NCBI GenBank assembly: GCA_028279645.1
Contig: JANQNJ010000169.1
Coordinates: 1 to 32,060 of the forward strand
DNA length: 32,060 bases
Direction of reading: 5' to 3'
DNA from: Thermoplasmatota archaeon
GTDB lineage: Archaea; Thermoplasmatota; JAKEGO01; JANQNJ01
This document shows, in pieces, positions 7,484 through 15,943 of the stretch. The notes below the pieces were generated by a model, which was not told where the DNA came from, ran no database searches, and was given only the letters and a program-made list of their open reading frames with translations. The translations under genes were made by a program, and so were the position numbers. The stretch's first letter is position 1, and each line of letters opens with the position of its first letter.

Positions 7484-10400
7484 TCAGCGTTTCCGATCGA
7501 TGGAGATCGCGATGAGGCCTAGCAGGCAGACCAGGGCCAACGCCTCGAAACCGGGTGAATCGCCGCCGCCTCCGCCCCGCTTGGGGGCGGGGATCGTCAC
7601 AGATGCGGGCTTGCTCTCCTTCGATTCGCCAGCGGAATTGACCGCCTTGACAGTATAATAGTAAGAATATCCCGCTACAGCAGTGGGGTCATCATAGCTG
7701 GTGGAGCCGTTAACGGTGTCGAGGAGATCGCCGCCGACCGGAGAGGTGCTCCTGTAGACGTTGTATCCCTCGATGGAGGCGTTCCCGTCGTCCTCCGGCG
7801 GCTCCCACTCCAGATGGACAGATGTCCCCTGCAAGGTGGCGGCAAGGTCGAGCGGTTTCGAGGGCCGCTCGATGAGGATGAAGTCGCCGATCTCCATGAG
7901 AAGGCTTGAGGACCAGTCCGACTCCGCTCCCGTGGTATCGATCGCCTTCACTCTGACATTGTAGTTGCCCGTGGAGGTCCACCTGTGGGAGACGTTGACC
8001 GTCTCGCCGCTGTCGGTGTTCCCGGTGGTGTGGTCGTTCCCGTCCCCCCAGTTGAACTTGTATGAGATCCTGTTGTCGTCTGGATCGGTGGACGATGCAG
8101 TGAAGTGATAGTTCCTGTCGATGAAGCCCTTGGTCACGTAGGCGTTGAGGGTGGGCTTCGCCGGAGGGTTCGAGGAGATGTGGATCATGTGGGGCGGGGA
8201 CCATGTTGTATCCAGGCCATGGATGTCGTTGGCCTTCACGGTGATATTGTACCACCCCGGCGATGTCCATGCATGGGAGATGGTCGCCGTGCTCCCCGAG
8301 CTGATGTTAACCGCCCAGTCGGTCTTGGAATCGTCCCAATCGAAGGTGTAGGTGAGGTCGTCGCCGTCGGGATCGGTGGTGGAGACCGTGAACTCGTACT
8401 CGACGCCCGTGGTGCCGGATGCGGGTCCGTCCAGGTTCATGGGCCTCTTCGGAGGATTGGATGTGATGGTCACGACCTTGGCCTTGGACCATTCGGACCT
8501 CGCACCTCCTGCCTCCTCGGCCCTCGCCCGGACCTCATACGTTCCGGGATAATCGTATTCGTGGTCTATGAAGGCCATCTCGCCTGAATCGTAATAGTTC
8601 GTCTCCTCCGACGAGCCGTCCCCCCATTCTATCTCGAAGAAGACGCGGTCCTCATTTATGTCGACGGAGGTGATGATGAACTCCAGATCCTCACCTGCGG
8701 TGGTGGTGGTCTCGTTGGCATAGACGGTGGGTTTTCCCGGCGGGACCCTCAGCTGGACGATGGTGGTGGTGACATCGGTGTTCTGTCCGCCGTTGTCGGT
8801 ATCTCCCGCTATGATGAAGGAGTCCTTGCCCAGGGTCATGGCGGACCCTGCCGACTGGTTACCCGTGCTGGCCAGTGTCAGGTTCCAGACCTCGTCCAGG
8901 TCGCCGTTCACCCTGAACAGCCACATCTCCGGATCGGGTGATCCGAACGAATCGGTCGTTCCCGATAGGAGGAATCCGCCCTCGCTCAGGCGCCGGGCGT
9001 CCAGAAAGAGATCGTCGCCGTCGCTCCCGAAGAAGACCTCGTCGTCGATGTTACCATTGTCGTCGATCCTTGTGATCCATCCGTCGGGGTTGCCCGAGCC
9101 ATCGTCGGTGACCCCTATGGCGAGGAAGTCCCTATCGTTGATCCCGAGGAGCTCGAACACCTTGTCGTCCTCGGAGTTACCCAGGACCTTGTTCCACACG
9201 ATCGACCCGTTCGGGGTGGCACGGTAGATCCTGACGCCGTTCGCCTGGTTGTCGGCGATGATGAAATCGTCATGGCATGGCGCGATCTCGTTGGCGTGGT
9301 CCCAGGTGACGACGTTCAGGGTCACGTTCCAGTCCTCGGTGCCGTTGTCGAAGACACGAGCGACGACGGCGTCGCTGTAATAGGAACGGTCCTCCATCGA
9401 GACCAGGAAGGCGTTGTCCCCGTCCCGATGTATGTCCATGCCGTATCCCTCGGTGCCGTTCAGGAATGTCATGCTCCAGAGCTCGTTGCCGCTGCCGTCG
9501 AGCTTGAACAGCCACGGTACCTGATGCGTGCCGTTTGCGAATTCATCTGATGAGCCTATGATCACCGGGCGTCCGGAGCCGTTCAACACCATGGACCTGG
9601 GAACGTCGGCCCCATCGCCGCCTATCGTCTCTGTCCAGACCTCGTCGCCCCCGCTGTCGAGCTTGATGAGCAAGATGTCATGGTCGGGATCGGCCCCGTC
9701 GGAGACCTCTGCCAGAAGGTAGTGGTCCTCTCCGTCCGTGACCTCCATACCCAATAGTGTCTCGTTGGCCGTTCCGCCGTAGGACTCGGAATCTCCGAGC
9801 TTGAAGCCGGACCGGATATCGACGCTTGCGGACGAGGACCAGCCCGACTCTCCTCCATACATGTCCACCGCCTTCACCTTGATGTCCTTGGAGCCCTGGA
9901 ACTTCCATGAGTGGGTCAGGGTCGCATCATCTCCCGACAGATAGTAGTTAGTGAAGGTCGTGTCATCTACGTCCCATTCCACCTCGAACCGTACGAGGTC
10001 GCCGTCGGGGTCGTTGGACGCGGTGGTGAACTCCACCGCCTCGTCGTGGTTTGCCGTGGACGGTCCGTCGGGTTTTGACGGCGTGCCAGGCGGATCGTTT
10101 GTACCGGACGATGTCCTCAGCTCGCCTATGTCCATCAGCGCGATGTCAGCGCCTCCGGCCGGACCGCTGGTGGAGTTGGACAGGAGCCAGATCCCGTCGT
10201 CATCCGTCATTATCATGGAGAAACCCTCATCGGCACCGGTATGGCCGAAGGTGGCGTTGAGGATCTCGTCCCCGTCGTCCTCGAGGGCGATCAGCCACGA
10301 GTCCTGCTTCAGGTCGGACCGCCATCGGGTCGAGCCGGAGACAAGGTATCCGCCGGTGGGATCCTGTAGGACGTCCAGTCCAAGGTCCTCGCTCCTCTCC

Positions 10401-11293
10401 CCGACCACGGTGGTCCAGCTCTTCGAGCCCGATGAGGTGGTCTTAACGATGTAGCAGTTCGAGCCACCTGCCCCTGACCGTGTCGAACCAGTCACGATGA
10501 ATCCGTCATCGGAGGTCCTGTTCACGGCGTGGGCGATGTCATCGGCATAGCCGCCGTAGGCCTTGTCCCAGACCTGGTTCCCGTTGGAGAGGATCTTGGT
10601 GAGCCACATGTCCTTCTTCCCCGAACCCTTCGTCGAGGTGAAGCCGGCCACGATGATATCGTCGGTGGAGCTGTTGCAGATGTCGTGTCCCACCTCGTTA
10701 CCTCCACCTCCATACGTCTTCGACCAGACCTCGGAACCGTTCTGATGGAGCTTGAGGACCCACAGGTCGCTATCGTCAGGTGAATCCTCCATCTCTCCGG
10801 CCATTACGACCTTGCCGCTCCCGAGGAGGTGGATCGCGTGGGCCATGTCCCGGTCCGATTCATCGAAGGTGGTGTTCCACTCCTCGTTGCCGTTCTCGTC
10901 CACCTTCAGCAACCACATGTCCCATCCGTCCTCGGCGAAGGAGAGGGTGCTCCCCGATACGAGATAGGAACCGTCGTCGAGCTGGATCACGTCGCTGCCG
11001 ATATCCTCGTTTGAGCCGCCGAATGTGGCATTCCACTCCATCTCGCCGTCGTCATCAAGCTTGAGAAGCCACAGGTCGGTGGAAACGGCGCCGAAGGATG
11101 TGGTGCTGCCCACCACTATGGCGCCGCCGTCTGCAGTACCGATGGCGCCGTGGCCCGATTCGGTGCCGCTGCCGCCGTAGGTCTCCGACCACGGTCCGGC
11201 CGGGCTGCCGGCTGCGGATAGCGAGAAGACGGTCAATACGATCATGATGAGAACTAGGACAAGGGCGTTACGCATATCTGAACATGATACCAT
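7484..11293 (-). CDS. Giant secreted repeat/PKD/FN3 protein with PGF-type archaeosortase signal
   Basis: A 1269-residue surface protein. A signal peptide covers about residues 1-30. Two blocks of roughly 50-residue repeats (about 35-395 and 500-880) follow the pattern W-x-x-T-[YF]-GG ... DDGSYLVSGST ... DMWLLKVDENGNE, as expected for beta-propeller blades. A PKD-like domain lies between the blocks; three more PKD-like domains (each with DPDGD or DPDDN and a Sx-WTSPGxYN-type strand) follow, then a fibronectin type III domain. The tail has GGGGGDSPGFEALAL, a hydrophobic helix and DRKR, an archaeosortase PGF-CTERM signal, so the protein is probably processed and lipid-anchored to the outside. 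Many N-x-S/T sequons suggest glycosylation. ATG 11293 has a G-rich Shine-Dalgarno; ATG 11275 is an alternative. A role in adhesion or cell envelope is inferred; no enzymatic motif is seen. Confidence 0.88.
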   Translation of the reverse strand: MVSCSDMRNALVLVLIMIVLTVFSLSAAGSPAGPWSETYGGSGTESGHGAIGTADGGAIVVGSTTSFGAVSTDLWLLKLDDDGEMEWNATFGGSNEDIGSDVIQLDDGSYLVSGSTLSFAEDGWDMWLLKVDENGNEEWNTTFDESDRDMAHAIHLLGSGKVVMAGEMEDSPDDSDLWVLKLHQNGSEVWSKTYGGGGNEVGHDICNSSTDDIIVAGFTSTKGSGKKDMWLTKILSNGNQVWDKAYGGYADDIAHAVNRTSDDGFIVTGSTRSGAGGSNCYIVKTTSSGSKSWTTVVGERSEDLGLDVLQDPTGGYLVSGSTRWRSDLKQDSWLIALEDDGDEILNATFGHTGADEGFSMIMTDDDGIWLLSNSTSGPAGGADIALMDIGELRTSSGTNDPPGTPSKPDGPSTANHDEAVEFTTASNDPDGDLVRFEVEWDVDDTTFTNYYLSGDDATLTHSWKFQGSKDIKVKAVDMYGGESGWSSSASVDIRSGFKLGDSESYGGTANETLLGMEVTDGEDHYLLAEVSDGADPDHDILLIKLDSGGDEVWTETIGGDGADVPRSMVLNGSGRPVIIGSSDEFANGTHQVPWLFKLDGSGNELWSMTFLNGTEGYGMDIHRDGDNAFLVSMEDRSYYSDAVVARVFDNGTEDWNVTLNVVTWDHANEIAPCHDDFIIADNQANGVRIYRATPNGSIVWNKVLGNSEDDKVFELLGINDRDFLAIGVTDDGSGNPDGWITRIDDNGNIDDEVFFGSDGDDLFLDARRLSEGGFLLSGTTDSFGSPDPEMWLFRVNGDLDEVWNLTLASTGNQSAGSAMTLGKDSFIIAGDTDNGGQNTDVTTTIVQLRVPPGKPTVYANETTTTAGEDLEFIITSVDINEDRVFFEIEWGDGSSEETNYYDSGEMAFIDHEYDYPGTYEVRARAEEAGGARSEWSKAKVVTITSNPPKRPMNLDGPASGTTGVEYEFTVSTTDPDGDDLTYTFDWDDSKTDWAVNISSGSTATISHAWTSPGWYNITVKANDIHGLDTTWSPPHMIHISSNPPAKPTLNAYVTKGFIDRNYHFTASSTDPDDNRISYKFNWGDGNDHTTGNTDSGETVNVSHRWTSTGNYNVRVKAIDTTGAESDWSSSLLMEIGDFILIERPSKPLDLAATLQGTSVHLEWEPPEDDGNASIEGYNVYRSTSPVGGDLLDTVNGSTSYDDPTAVAGYSYYYTVKAVNSAGESKESKPASVTIPAPKRGGGGGDSPGFEALALVCLLGLIAISIDRKR

Positions 11294-11419
11294 TCTGGTC
11301 CCCCCTGGACTGTGTCCAATACGTTAACATGGGTCACAGGATTGATAAGATTTGCGGAGTAGGTAATATTACAGTTTAGGACTGAATTCAACCGGCTAAG
11401 AGCGAACTGTTGGCTGTCC

Positions 11420-12739
11420 CTATCTATTGCGGGCTTTATCAAGGACAATAAAGACGAAGGTGCACATGATGAGAGCCGTTAGCTCGAAGCCTGGTAAACC
11501 ATCCTGTTCATCATCGTCATTCTTGTTAGGAGGGTCGCCTTCGATCTCATTGATCTTGAAGAGCCATGGTGATCCTGTAGTGTTGCGTTTAGCTCCTTTT
11601 CTACCACCGATCAGGTATTCATTATTACCCAATAGTAGTGCAGTGGATGCAATGTCTGAATCTGGCCCGCCATATCTCTTGCTCCAGATAAGTTGACCCG
11701 AATCGTTCACCCTGGCAACGACGGCGTCTGTGTCTATTGGACCATCCGGTTCGATCTCGACCTCGGAGACGCCCACGATCAGGTAGCCACTATCAGGAAC
11801 GATCGTGGCCATTTGGAAGGTGTCGTTCTTTGGTCCGCCGAACGTGGTGTTCCATAGCTCGACACCCATTGAGTCGGTCCTGAGGAGCCATATATCTCGC
11901 CTCCGAGCCTCGAACGACTCTGTGTAACCGAATGCCATGAACCCGCCATCGGGCATAATGATCACTTGTTGGCCCCATTCGGTACGGTTACCACCGTAGG
12001 TTCTGTTCCAGAGGACGGTCCCGTTGCGATCAGTTCTGATATGGAGAAGTTCGTTCCCGATGTTAGGGTCAGAATCGATGCTAGTCCCAACAATGATGAA
12101 ACCTCTGTCCGAGGTCTGTTCGATACCCTGTCCGAAATCGGCCCAACTGAGGTCAAAGGTTCGGTTCCAGAGCTCTGTACCGTTACTATCTGTCCTGATG
12201 AGGATGATGTCATTCTCCCAATGATAGGTCGTGTCATAACACACTCCGATCAAGGCATACCCGCCATCTGAGGTCTGGATCCCATCGTAATTGCTACAGT
12301 TCATATGTCCAAGGGTGCTGTTCCATTCCTCGTTACCGTCACTGTCCAGTTTTACCATGAACATTCTATGGACAGATCTATTGCGGATCGTACCCGTGAA
12401 CACGATCCCATCGTTCTCAACAAGGAACATCGAGGATGGCGAAACGGGACTGGAGACCCCAAACGAACGGTTCTTTATCTCGGTACCGTTCGTATCGGTG
12501 ACCTTGATCTGGCAAAAAACCGTGTAGTTCTCACTCCCGATACCGAACCTCATACCTCCATGAACGATGTTCCCGTCGGACATCTGCTCCATAACATCGT
12601 AAGTATCAGACCTTGCGTCGTCATATGTCCGCTCCCATTCCATCTCGGGATATTCCGCCGAAGCAGTTCCCACTATCAATATCAATAACGCTGCTAACAA
12701 TACGATGACTCCACTGTATCTCTCCATGCAATGCCCCAT
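11420..12739 (-). CDS. Secreted WNxTFGG-repeat (beta-propeller-like) protein with PGF-type sorting signal
   Basis: A 439-residue paralogue of the repeat half of the giant neighbour. The signal peptide spans about residues 1-28 (hydrophobic run ending TASAEYPE). Seven or so blades of about 50 residues follow, each with LWNRTF/Y, a GIEQTSDRGFIIVG-like strand pair and an ILIRTDSNG-like strand. The end carries acidic residues, LPGFELTALIM, a hydrophobic helix and KARNR, a PGF-CTERM signal. It lacks PKD and FN3 domains. ATG 12739 lies about 24 nt from a TATA box (leaderless); ATG 12727 is an alternative start. The gene looks more AT-rich than its neighbour, in particular in third positions, so the pair may not be a recent duplication. 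The ligand is unknown. Confidence 0.85.
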   Translation of the reverse strand: MGHCMERYSGVIVLLAALLILIVGTASAEYPEMEWERTYDDARSDTYDVMEQMSDGNIVHGGMRFGIGSENYTVFCQIKVTDTNGTEIKNRSFGVSSPVSPSSMFLVENDGIVFTGTIRNRSVHRMFMVKLDSDGNEEWNSTLGHMNCSNYDGIQTSDGGYALIGVCYDTTYHWENDIILIRTDSNGTELWNRTFDLSWADFGQGIEQTSDRGFIIVGTSIDSDPNIGNELLHIRTDRNGTVLWNRTYGGNRTEWGQQVIIMPDGGFMAFGYTESFEARRRDIWLLRTDSMGVELWNTTFGGPKNDTFQMATIVPDSGYLIVGVSEVEIEPDGPIDTDAVVARVNDSGQLIWSKRYGGPDSDIASTALLLGNNEYLIGGRKGAKRNTTGSPWLFKINEIEGDPPNKNDDDEQDGLPGFELTALIMCTFVFIVLDKARNR

Positions 12740-12758
12740 TTTACTTTATCATTTGAGA

Positions 12759-12766
12759 TATAAAAA
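12759..12766 (-). promoter_or_regulatory. TATA box of the 439-residue secreted protein
   Basis: The minus strand reads TTTTTATA, centred about 24 nt before ATG 12739. The message is probably leaderless and starts at the first ATG. Confidence 0.6.
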
Positions 12767-12808
12767 CCTAATGTTGGCAAGGTTGAACGGTTCTGCGAAG
12801 CCAGTTGT

Positions 12809-13771
12809 TCACCGGTGGTCAAGCAAGCCACGAACAGCAGCGATATGCTCCGGCGTGGTCCCGCAGCACCCGCCGATCAGGGAAGCGCCGTTATCCACCC
12901 ACCCCCTTGCCGCCTTTCCATAGTCTTCAGGCGAGAGGTAGTCGATGAACTCCCAGCCCTTGACGGGCTCGGGCCGACCGATGTTCGCATAACAGCCAAT
13001 CGGGAGATCGACAGAATCCGACAGGACCTTGATCGCCTCTGAAACGACCTTGACAGAGGAGCAGTTCACCATGACGGCATCGGCTCCCATCCCTTCCATC
13101 GATCTCGCGGCAGAGGCTAGATCGCTCCCGTCCAGCAGGCAGCCGTCGGTCCCGAGCACGAAGGAGACGCATCTGGCGAGATCATATTCCGAAGTGGCCT
13201 CCATGGCTGCTGCGGCCTCGACCACCGTGTTCATTGTCTCGATGAGGAACAGGTCGACGCCGTGCTCGAACAGGTCGGCCGCCAGGGCGGCGTGTTCCGA
13301 AAGAGCGGTGCCGTGTGAAGGTACAAGATCTGGTGTGTAGCAGTCCTCCAGCGGTGCGATCGATCCGGCCACTAACATCTGTCGGTCCACGCCAGCCTTT
13401 TCGATAGCGGATCTCGCCATCTCCACAGCGGTTCCGACTAGATCACGGTGTGAGATGTCCAGGCCAGCCTTCTCCAGGACCCGTCGGGTGGTCCTGAACG
13501 TGTTCGTAGTTATCACTTTGGCCCCTGCTTGAACGTACTGTTGATGGATTCCTTCAACGACAGCTGGGTCCTCTACGAGCATGCGGGCCGACCACAATGG
13601 GACGGTGGTGTCGTGGCCGAGCCGCTGCAGCTCGGTTCCCATTGCCCCGTCCATCAGGATGGGGGCCCTGGTCGCGATCATCTCCCTGAATTCCGTGCAA
13701 TTCACGTCGCTGGAATGGGCTTCATACGAAATAATGTTTGTCAGGGCGGCTTCGATCGATGAGAACCGCAT
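12809..13771 (-). CDS. Homocysteine S-methyltransferase family protein
   Basis: Zn-dependent transfer of a methyl group to homocysteine or a related thiol, forming methionine. The barrel signature ILMDGAMGTELQRLG starts near residue 38, TTNTFRTTRRVL near 88, and the three zinc-binding cysteines are Cys237 (VMVNCSS) and Cys302/303 (IGGCCGTTPEHI), as in MmuM, BHMT and the N-terminal MetH module. No cobalamin or folate domain is attached, so the methyl donor is unclear (S-methylmethionine, betaine or a corrinoid protein). The start is uncertain: ATG 13771 is 36 nt from the palindromic TATA box; GTG 13705 and ATG 13681 would remove an unconserved N-terminal stretch. It is divergent from the LURP-one-like gene. 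Confidence 0.88.
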   Translation of the reverse strand: MRFSSIEAALTNIISYEAHSSDVNCTEFREMIATRAPILMDGAMGTELQRLGHDTTVPLWSARMLVEDPAVVEGIHQQYVQAGAKVITTNTFRTTRRVLEKAGLDISHRDLVGTAVEMARSAIEKAGVDRQMLVAGSIAPLEDCYTPDLVPSHGTALSEHAALAADLFEHGVDLFLIETMNTVVEAAAAMEATSEYDLARCVSFVLGTDGCLLDGSDLASAARSMEGMGADAVMVNCSSVKVVSEAIKVLSDSVDLPIGCYANIGRPEPVKGWEFIDYLSPEDYGKAARGWVDNGASLIGGCCGTTPEHIAAVRGLLDHR

Positions 13772-13802
13772 TATCGTCGAGAAAATGGTCGTTTCAGTTA
13801 AC

Positions 13803-13812
13803 GATATATATC
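13803..13812. promoter_or_regulatory. Perfectly palindromic TATA box between divergent genes
   Basis: GATATATATC is its own reverse complement and the only TATA element in the 73-nt gap between the methyltransferase and the LURP-one-like gene. It predicts transcription starts near 13834 (plus) and 13781 (minus), a fit for both genes. Confidence 0.65.
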
Positions 13813-13844
13813 CTGGACGCGGATACCGGCCCAGAGGTGGTCGT

Positions 13845-14330
13845 ATGAGATACATGATGAAGCAGAAGATGTTCTCCTTCGGGGACGATTTCAAGATCCA
13901 GGACGAACAGGGAAGGGAAGTGTACTTCGTCGACGGAAAGGCGTTGAGCATCGGCAGCAAACTGGCTTTCAAGGATATGCAGGGGAACGAGCTCGCCTTC
14001 ATAAAGCAGAAGGTGATGTCGTTCAAGCCGACCTTCGAGATCTATAAACAGGGGAACCTGCACGCCACTGTGAAGAAGGAGTTCACGTTCTTCAAGAAGA
14101 AGTTCACCATCGCGATTCCCGGCCAGCAGGATATGGAGGCGAAGGGGAACTTCATAGACTACGAGTACGAGATCAACAAGGGCGGTAAATGGGCCGGCAA
14201 GATATCCAGAAGGGCGTTGACCCTTACCGACACCTATGCAGTGGACATCGCCGACGATGAGGACCAGATAACGGTTCTCGCTACCACTGTCGCCATCGAT
14301 ATGATCAACGCACAGGACAAGAAGAAGTGA
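13845..14330 (+). CDS. LURP-one-related (tubby-like fold, DUF567) protein
   Basis: A 161-residue protein of the LURP-one-related family, which folds as a 12-stranded beta barrel around a central helix like Tubby and scramblases. Visible are MKQKMFSFGDDFKIQDEQG, the repeated phrase pattern VYFVDGKALSIGSKLAF then LAFIKQKVMSFKPTFEIY, a basic strand (KKEFTFFKKKF), and a C-terminal hydrophobic helix TVLATTVAIDMI. There is no signal peptide. ATG 13845 is preceded by GAGGTGG, and a TATA box lies 37 nt upstream. The biochemical role of prokaryotic members is not established; membrane-lipid or membrane-surface binding is the usual suggestion. Confidence 0.85.
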   Translation: MRYMMKQKMFSFGDDFKIQDEQGREVYFVDGKALSIGSKLAFKDMQGNELAFIKQKVMSFKPTFEIYKQGNLHATVKKEFTFFKKKFTIAIPGQQDMEAKGNFIDYEYEINKGGKWAGKISRRALTLTDTYAVDIADDEDQITVLATTVAIDMINAQDKKK

Positions 14331-14357
14331 TATACAAGTTGTCCCGAGCTGCAAAGT

Positions 14358-14401
14358 GTAGGTGAGGACCGGACCGCGAGGGGAATGGTCCTAGGGCCTA
14401 C
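14358..14401. terminator. Imperfect hairpin between convergent genes
   Basis: GTAGG (14358-14362) pairs with CCTAC (14397-14401), and inside it GGACC (14366-14370) pairs with GGTCC (14387-14391). It sits in the 98-nt gap between the convergent LURP-one-like and ogg genes, so it may mark transcript ends. No T-run follows, so a structured RNA or chance pairing is also possible. Confidence 0.35.
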
Positions 14402-14428
14402 GTATCAAGCAGACGTGTCACCTTCAGG

Positions 14429-15100
14429 TCACTTGAAGATCTCGCCCGTGTTCATGTACCAGAGCAGTAGGTCCAGTCGGTCCATGGAGATGCCGACCTC
14501 CTCCGAGAACCTTCGAAGTTCTCCCTCGATCTGGATGTAGCGGATAGGCGTGAGGCTCTTCGGATATTCCTCTATTACCCCCAGCTTCACCATGTTCCGC
14601 AGGATATGTCTATCGAGGATTGCAAGGCCCCCTCCAAGGCCGATGTTCCTGAGGAAGTGGCTCGCCTCCTTGTATCCAAGGCCCTTGACATGGTCGATAA
14701 GCCATTCGCGGACGCCGGCAGGCTCGTCCGACATGATGATCTCCCTTACCTTCAGTTCATCATCGGAGACGAACAGCGCCCGGGCCTCGACGACGCGCTT
14801 CGCCTTTGTCCGGTGAAATCGCACCTTGGACCTAAGCTGTTCCGATATCACCTCCTCCTCGCACTCCATGAGCTCCTCTCGCCCCATGGAGGAGGCGGCC
14901 TTCCAGCAGGATCTGGCCTTGGACTGTGGTGTCAGTAAACAGAAGACAAGTTCCCGGAACAGCTCCTCCTCGGAAGCGGTCTCGCCGACCCTGCGGAACT
15001 CGTCAAGACGAGATGTGATATCGGTACCGATCCGTCTTTCCAGGTCCAGAAGGTCCTCTATCGCCTCGGTGGCAGCCGTGTTCTTGCCCATATCGTTCAT
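14429..15100 (-). CDS. ogg: Ogg2-type 8-oxoguanine DNA glycosylase/AP lyase
   Basis: Removes 8-oxoguanine from DNA and nicks the abasic site. The 223-residue protein is an HhH-GPD glycosylase: helix-hairpin-helix HVKGLGYKEASHFLRNIG (137-154) with the catalytic Lys144, and the catalytic Asp163 in AILDRHILR. It ends in WYMNTGEIFK with a C-terminal lysine, the residue that Ogg2 enzymes of the Methanocaldococcus type use to recognise 8-oxoguanine. The frame opens at ATG 15121, but a TATA box at 15125-15134 would place transcription start near 15103, so ATG 15100 is taken as a leaderless start. It lies next to the oxygen-defence island and fits the same theme of oxidative-damage repair. Confidence 0.92.
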   Translation of the reverse strand: MNDMGKNTAATEAIEDLLDLERRIGTDITSRLDEFRRVGETASEEELFRELVFCLLTPQSKARSCWKAASSMGREELMECEEEVISEQLRSKVRFHRTKAKRVVEARALFVSDDELKVREIIMSDEPAGVREWLIDHVKGLGYKEASHFLRNIGLGGGLAILDRHILRNMVKLGVIEEYPKSLTPIRYIQIEGELRRFSEEVGISMDRLDLLLWYMNTGEIFK

Positions 15101-15124
15101 ACCCCGTTGTCCACTGTCCATCGG

Positions 15125-15134
15125 TTTATTTTAA
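15125..15134 (-). promoter_or_regulatory. TATA box of ogg
   Basis: The minus strand reads TTAAAATAAA, centred about 29 nt before ATG 15100. It overlaps the region just before ATG 15121 and therefore argues against that upstream start. The rest of the gap to 15250 holds only a weak GGACC/GGTCC hairpin (about 15208-15226) past the end of the HTH gene. Confidence 0.6.
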
Positions 15135-15249
15135 CCACAAGGTAAAGCTTGTTCAAGCTCGACCTTTCGTCCGTTGCATCTCCCATGCTCTGTTGATCTG
15201 TTCTGCACGGACCATCGTTTCGGTCCTTATCCGGAAACGGTAGCGGCGA

Positions 15250-15429
15250 CTACTCGGCCGGCTCCCAGAAGCACCGCTTGGGGGAAACGACCTTCCCCTC
15301 CTTCTTCAGCTTCTGGATCGCCTTGGATACGTCGCTCTTGTCAATACCGGTGGCGGAGGAGACATCGCCGGGTCTCACCGGCTTGCCTGCCTCCTTCATC
15401 GCCTTGAGCACCTTGTCCTCGTCGCCCAT
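15250..15429 (-). CDS. Small winged-helix/HTH protein
   Basis: A 59-residue one-domain protein that starts MGDEDKVLKAMKEAGKPVRP and has the HTH segment PGDVSSATGIDKSDVSKAIQ (about residues 20-39) followed by KLKKEGKVVSPKRCFWEP. Proteins with this PGDV...KLKKEGKVVSPKRC layout are frequent in methanogens, often beside redox genes; function is not established. ATG 15429 is chosen because AGAGGTG stands 6 nt upstream, over GTG 15438. It is the last gene of the oxygen-defence island and might regulate it; a single Cys in the wing could be a redox sensor (speculative). Confidence 0.8.
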   Translation of the reverse strand: MGDEDKVLKAMKEAGKPVRPGDVSSATGIDKSDVSKAIQKLKKEGKVVSPKRCFWEPAE

Positions 15430-15462
15430 AGTCGTCACCTCTTGAGATCTATCGCGTGATCG

Positions 15463-15921
15463 TCATTCTATCTTGACCAGGTCCACCGGCTTGGGCCCCT
15501 TCACGGAAAGGAAGGCCGCCGGTTCGTCCCCGATGTTCTCGAAGCCGTGCGGTATGTCCATCCTGCCCTGCACCAGGTCGCCGGCAGCAGCGACGATGGT
15601 CTGTTCGCCCACCCTGAACCTCAGTTTGCCCTTCAGCACGTAGAAGAGCTCGTCGGTGGTCGGATGCTTGTGCAGCCCAACCTTCTGGCCAACGGGCAGG
15701 TTGTATACGAAGGCAGCGAGGGAGTCGTAGTTCCCGAAGAACGGGTTGACCTCCACCGCCTCTCCGTACGTGACCTTCTCGCCGTGGTCCATGTGGATCA
15801 TGTCCACATCGTCGGCCATCTCTCCGAACTTATCCTGTGGTGCACCGCAGTTCGGACATTCCATCGGGACATCGTCCCCAACATGTACGTAACCACAAAC
15901 TGCGCATCTGTACCTTGTCAT
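15463..15921 (-). CDS. Rubredoxin-like domain fused to a cupin
   Basis: A 152-residue two-domain protein. Residues 1-30 form a short rubredoxin-like iron site of the rubrerythrin-tail type, with Cys6 and Cys9 (CAVC) and Cys22 and Cys25 (CPNC). Residues 60-150 are a cupin barrel with metal ligands His84, His86, Glu91 and His125 (HKHPTTDE and IPHGFEN). The rubredoxin domain would pass electrons and the cupin would bind a metal; possible jobs are peroxide or superoxide handling as a partner of the rubrerythrin-like protein encoded 22 nt upstream, which lacks its own rubredoxin tail. GAGGTG lies 6 nt before ATG 15921 (ATG 15924 is possible). The activity is inferred, not known. Confidence 0.85.
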   Translation of the reverse strand: MTRYRCAVCGYVHVGDDVPMECPNCGAPQDKFGEMADDVDMIHMDHGEKVTYGEAVEVNPFFGNYDSLAAFVYNLPVGQKVGLHKHPTTDELFYVLKGKLRFRVGEQTIVAAAGDLVQGRMDIPHGFENIGDEPAAFLSVKGPKPVDLVKIE

Positions 15922-15943
15922 CATGATCACCTCGTTATGAATA

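Noticed and set aside
14331-14428. Possible structured small RNA gene
   Set aside because: The pairing is broken by unpaired bases and lies between two convergent stop codons; a transcript-end structure is the simpler reading.
15205-15240. Hairpin GGACC/GGTCC as a rho-like terminator of the HTH gene
   Set aside because: The stem is only five pairs with no T-run following; too weak to list as a feature.
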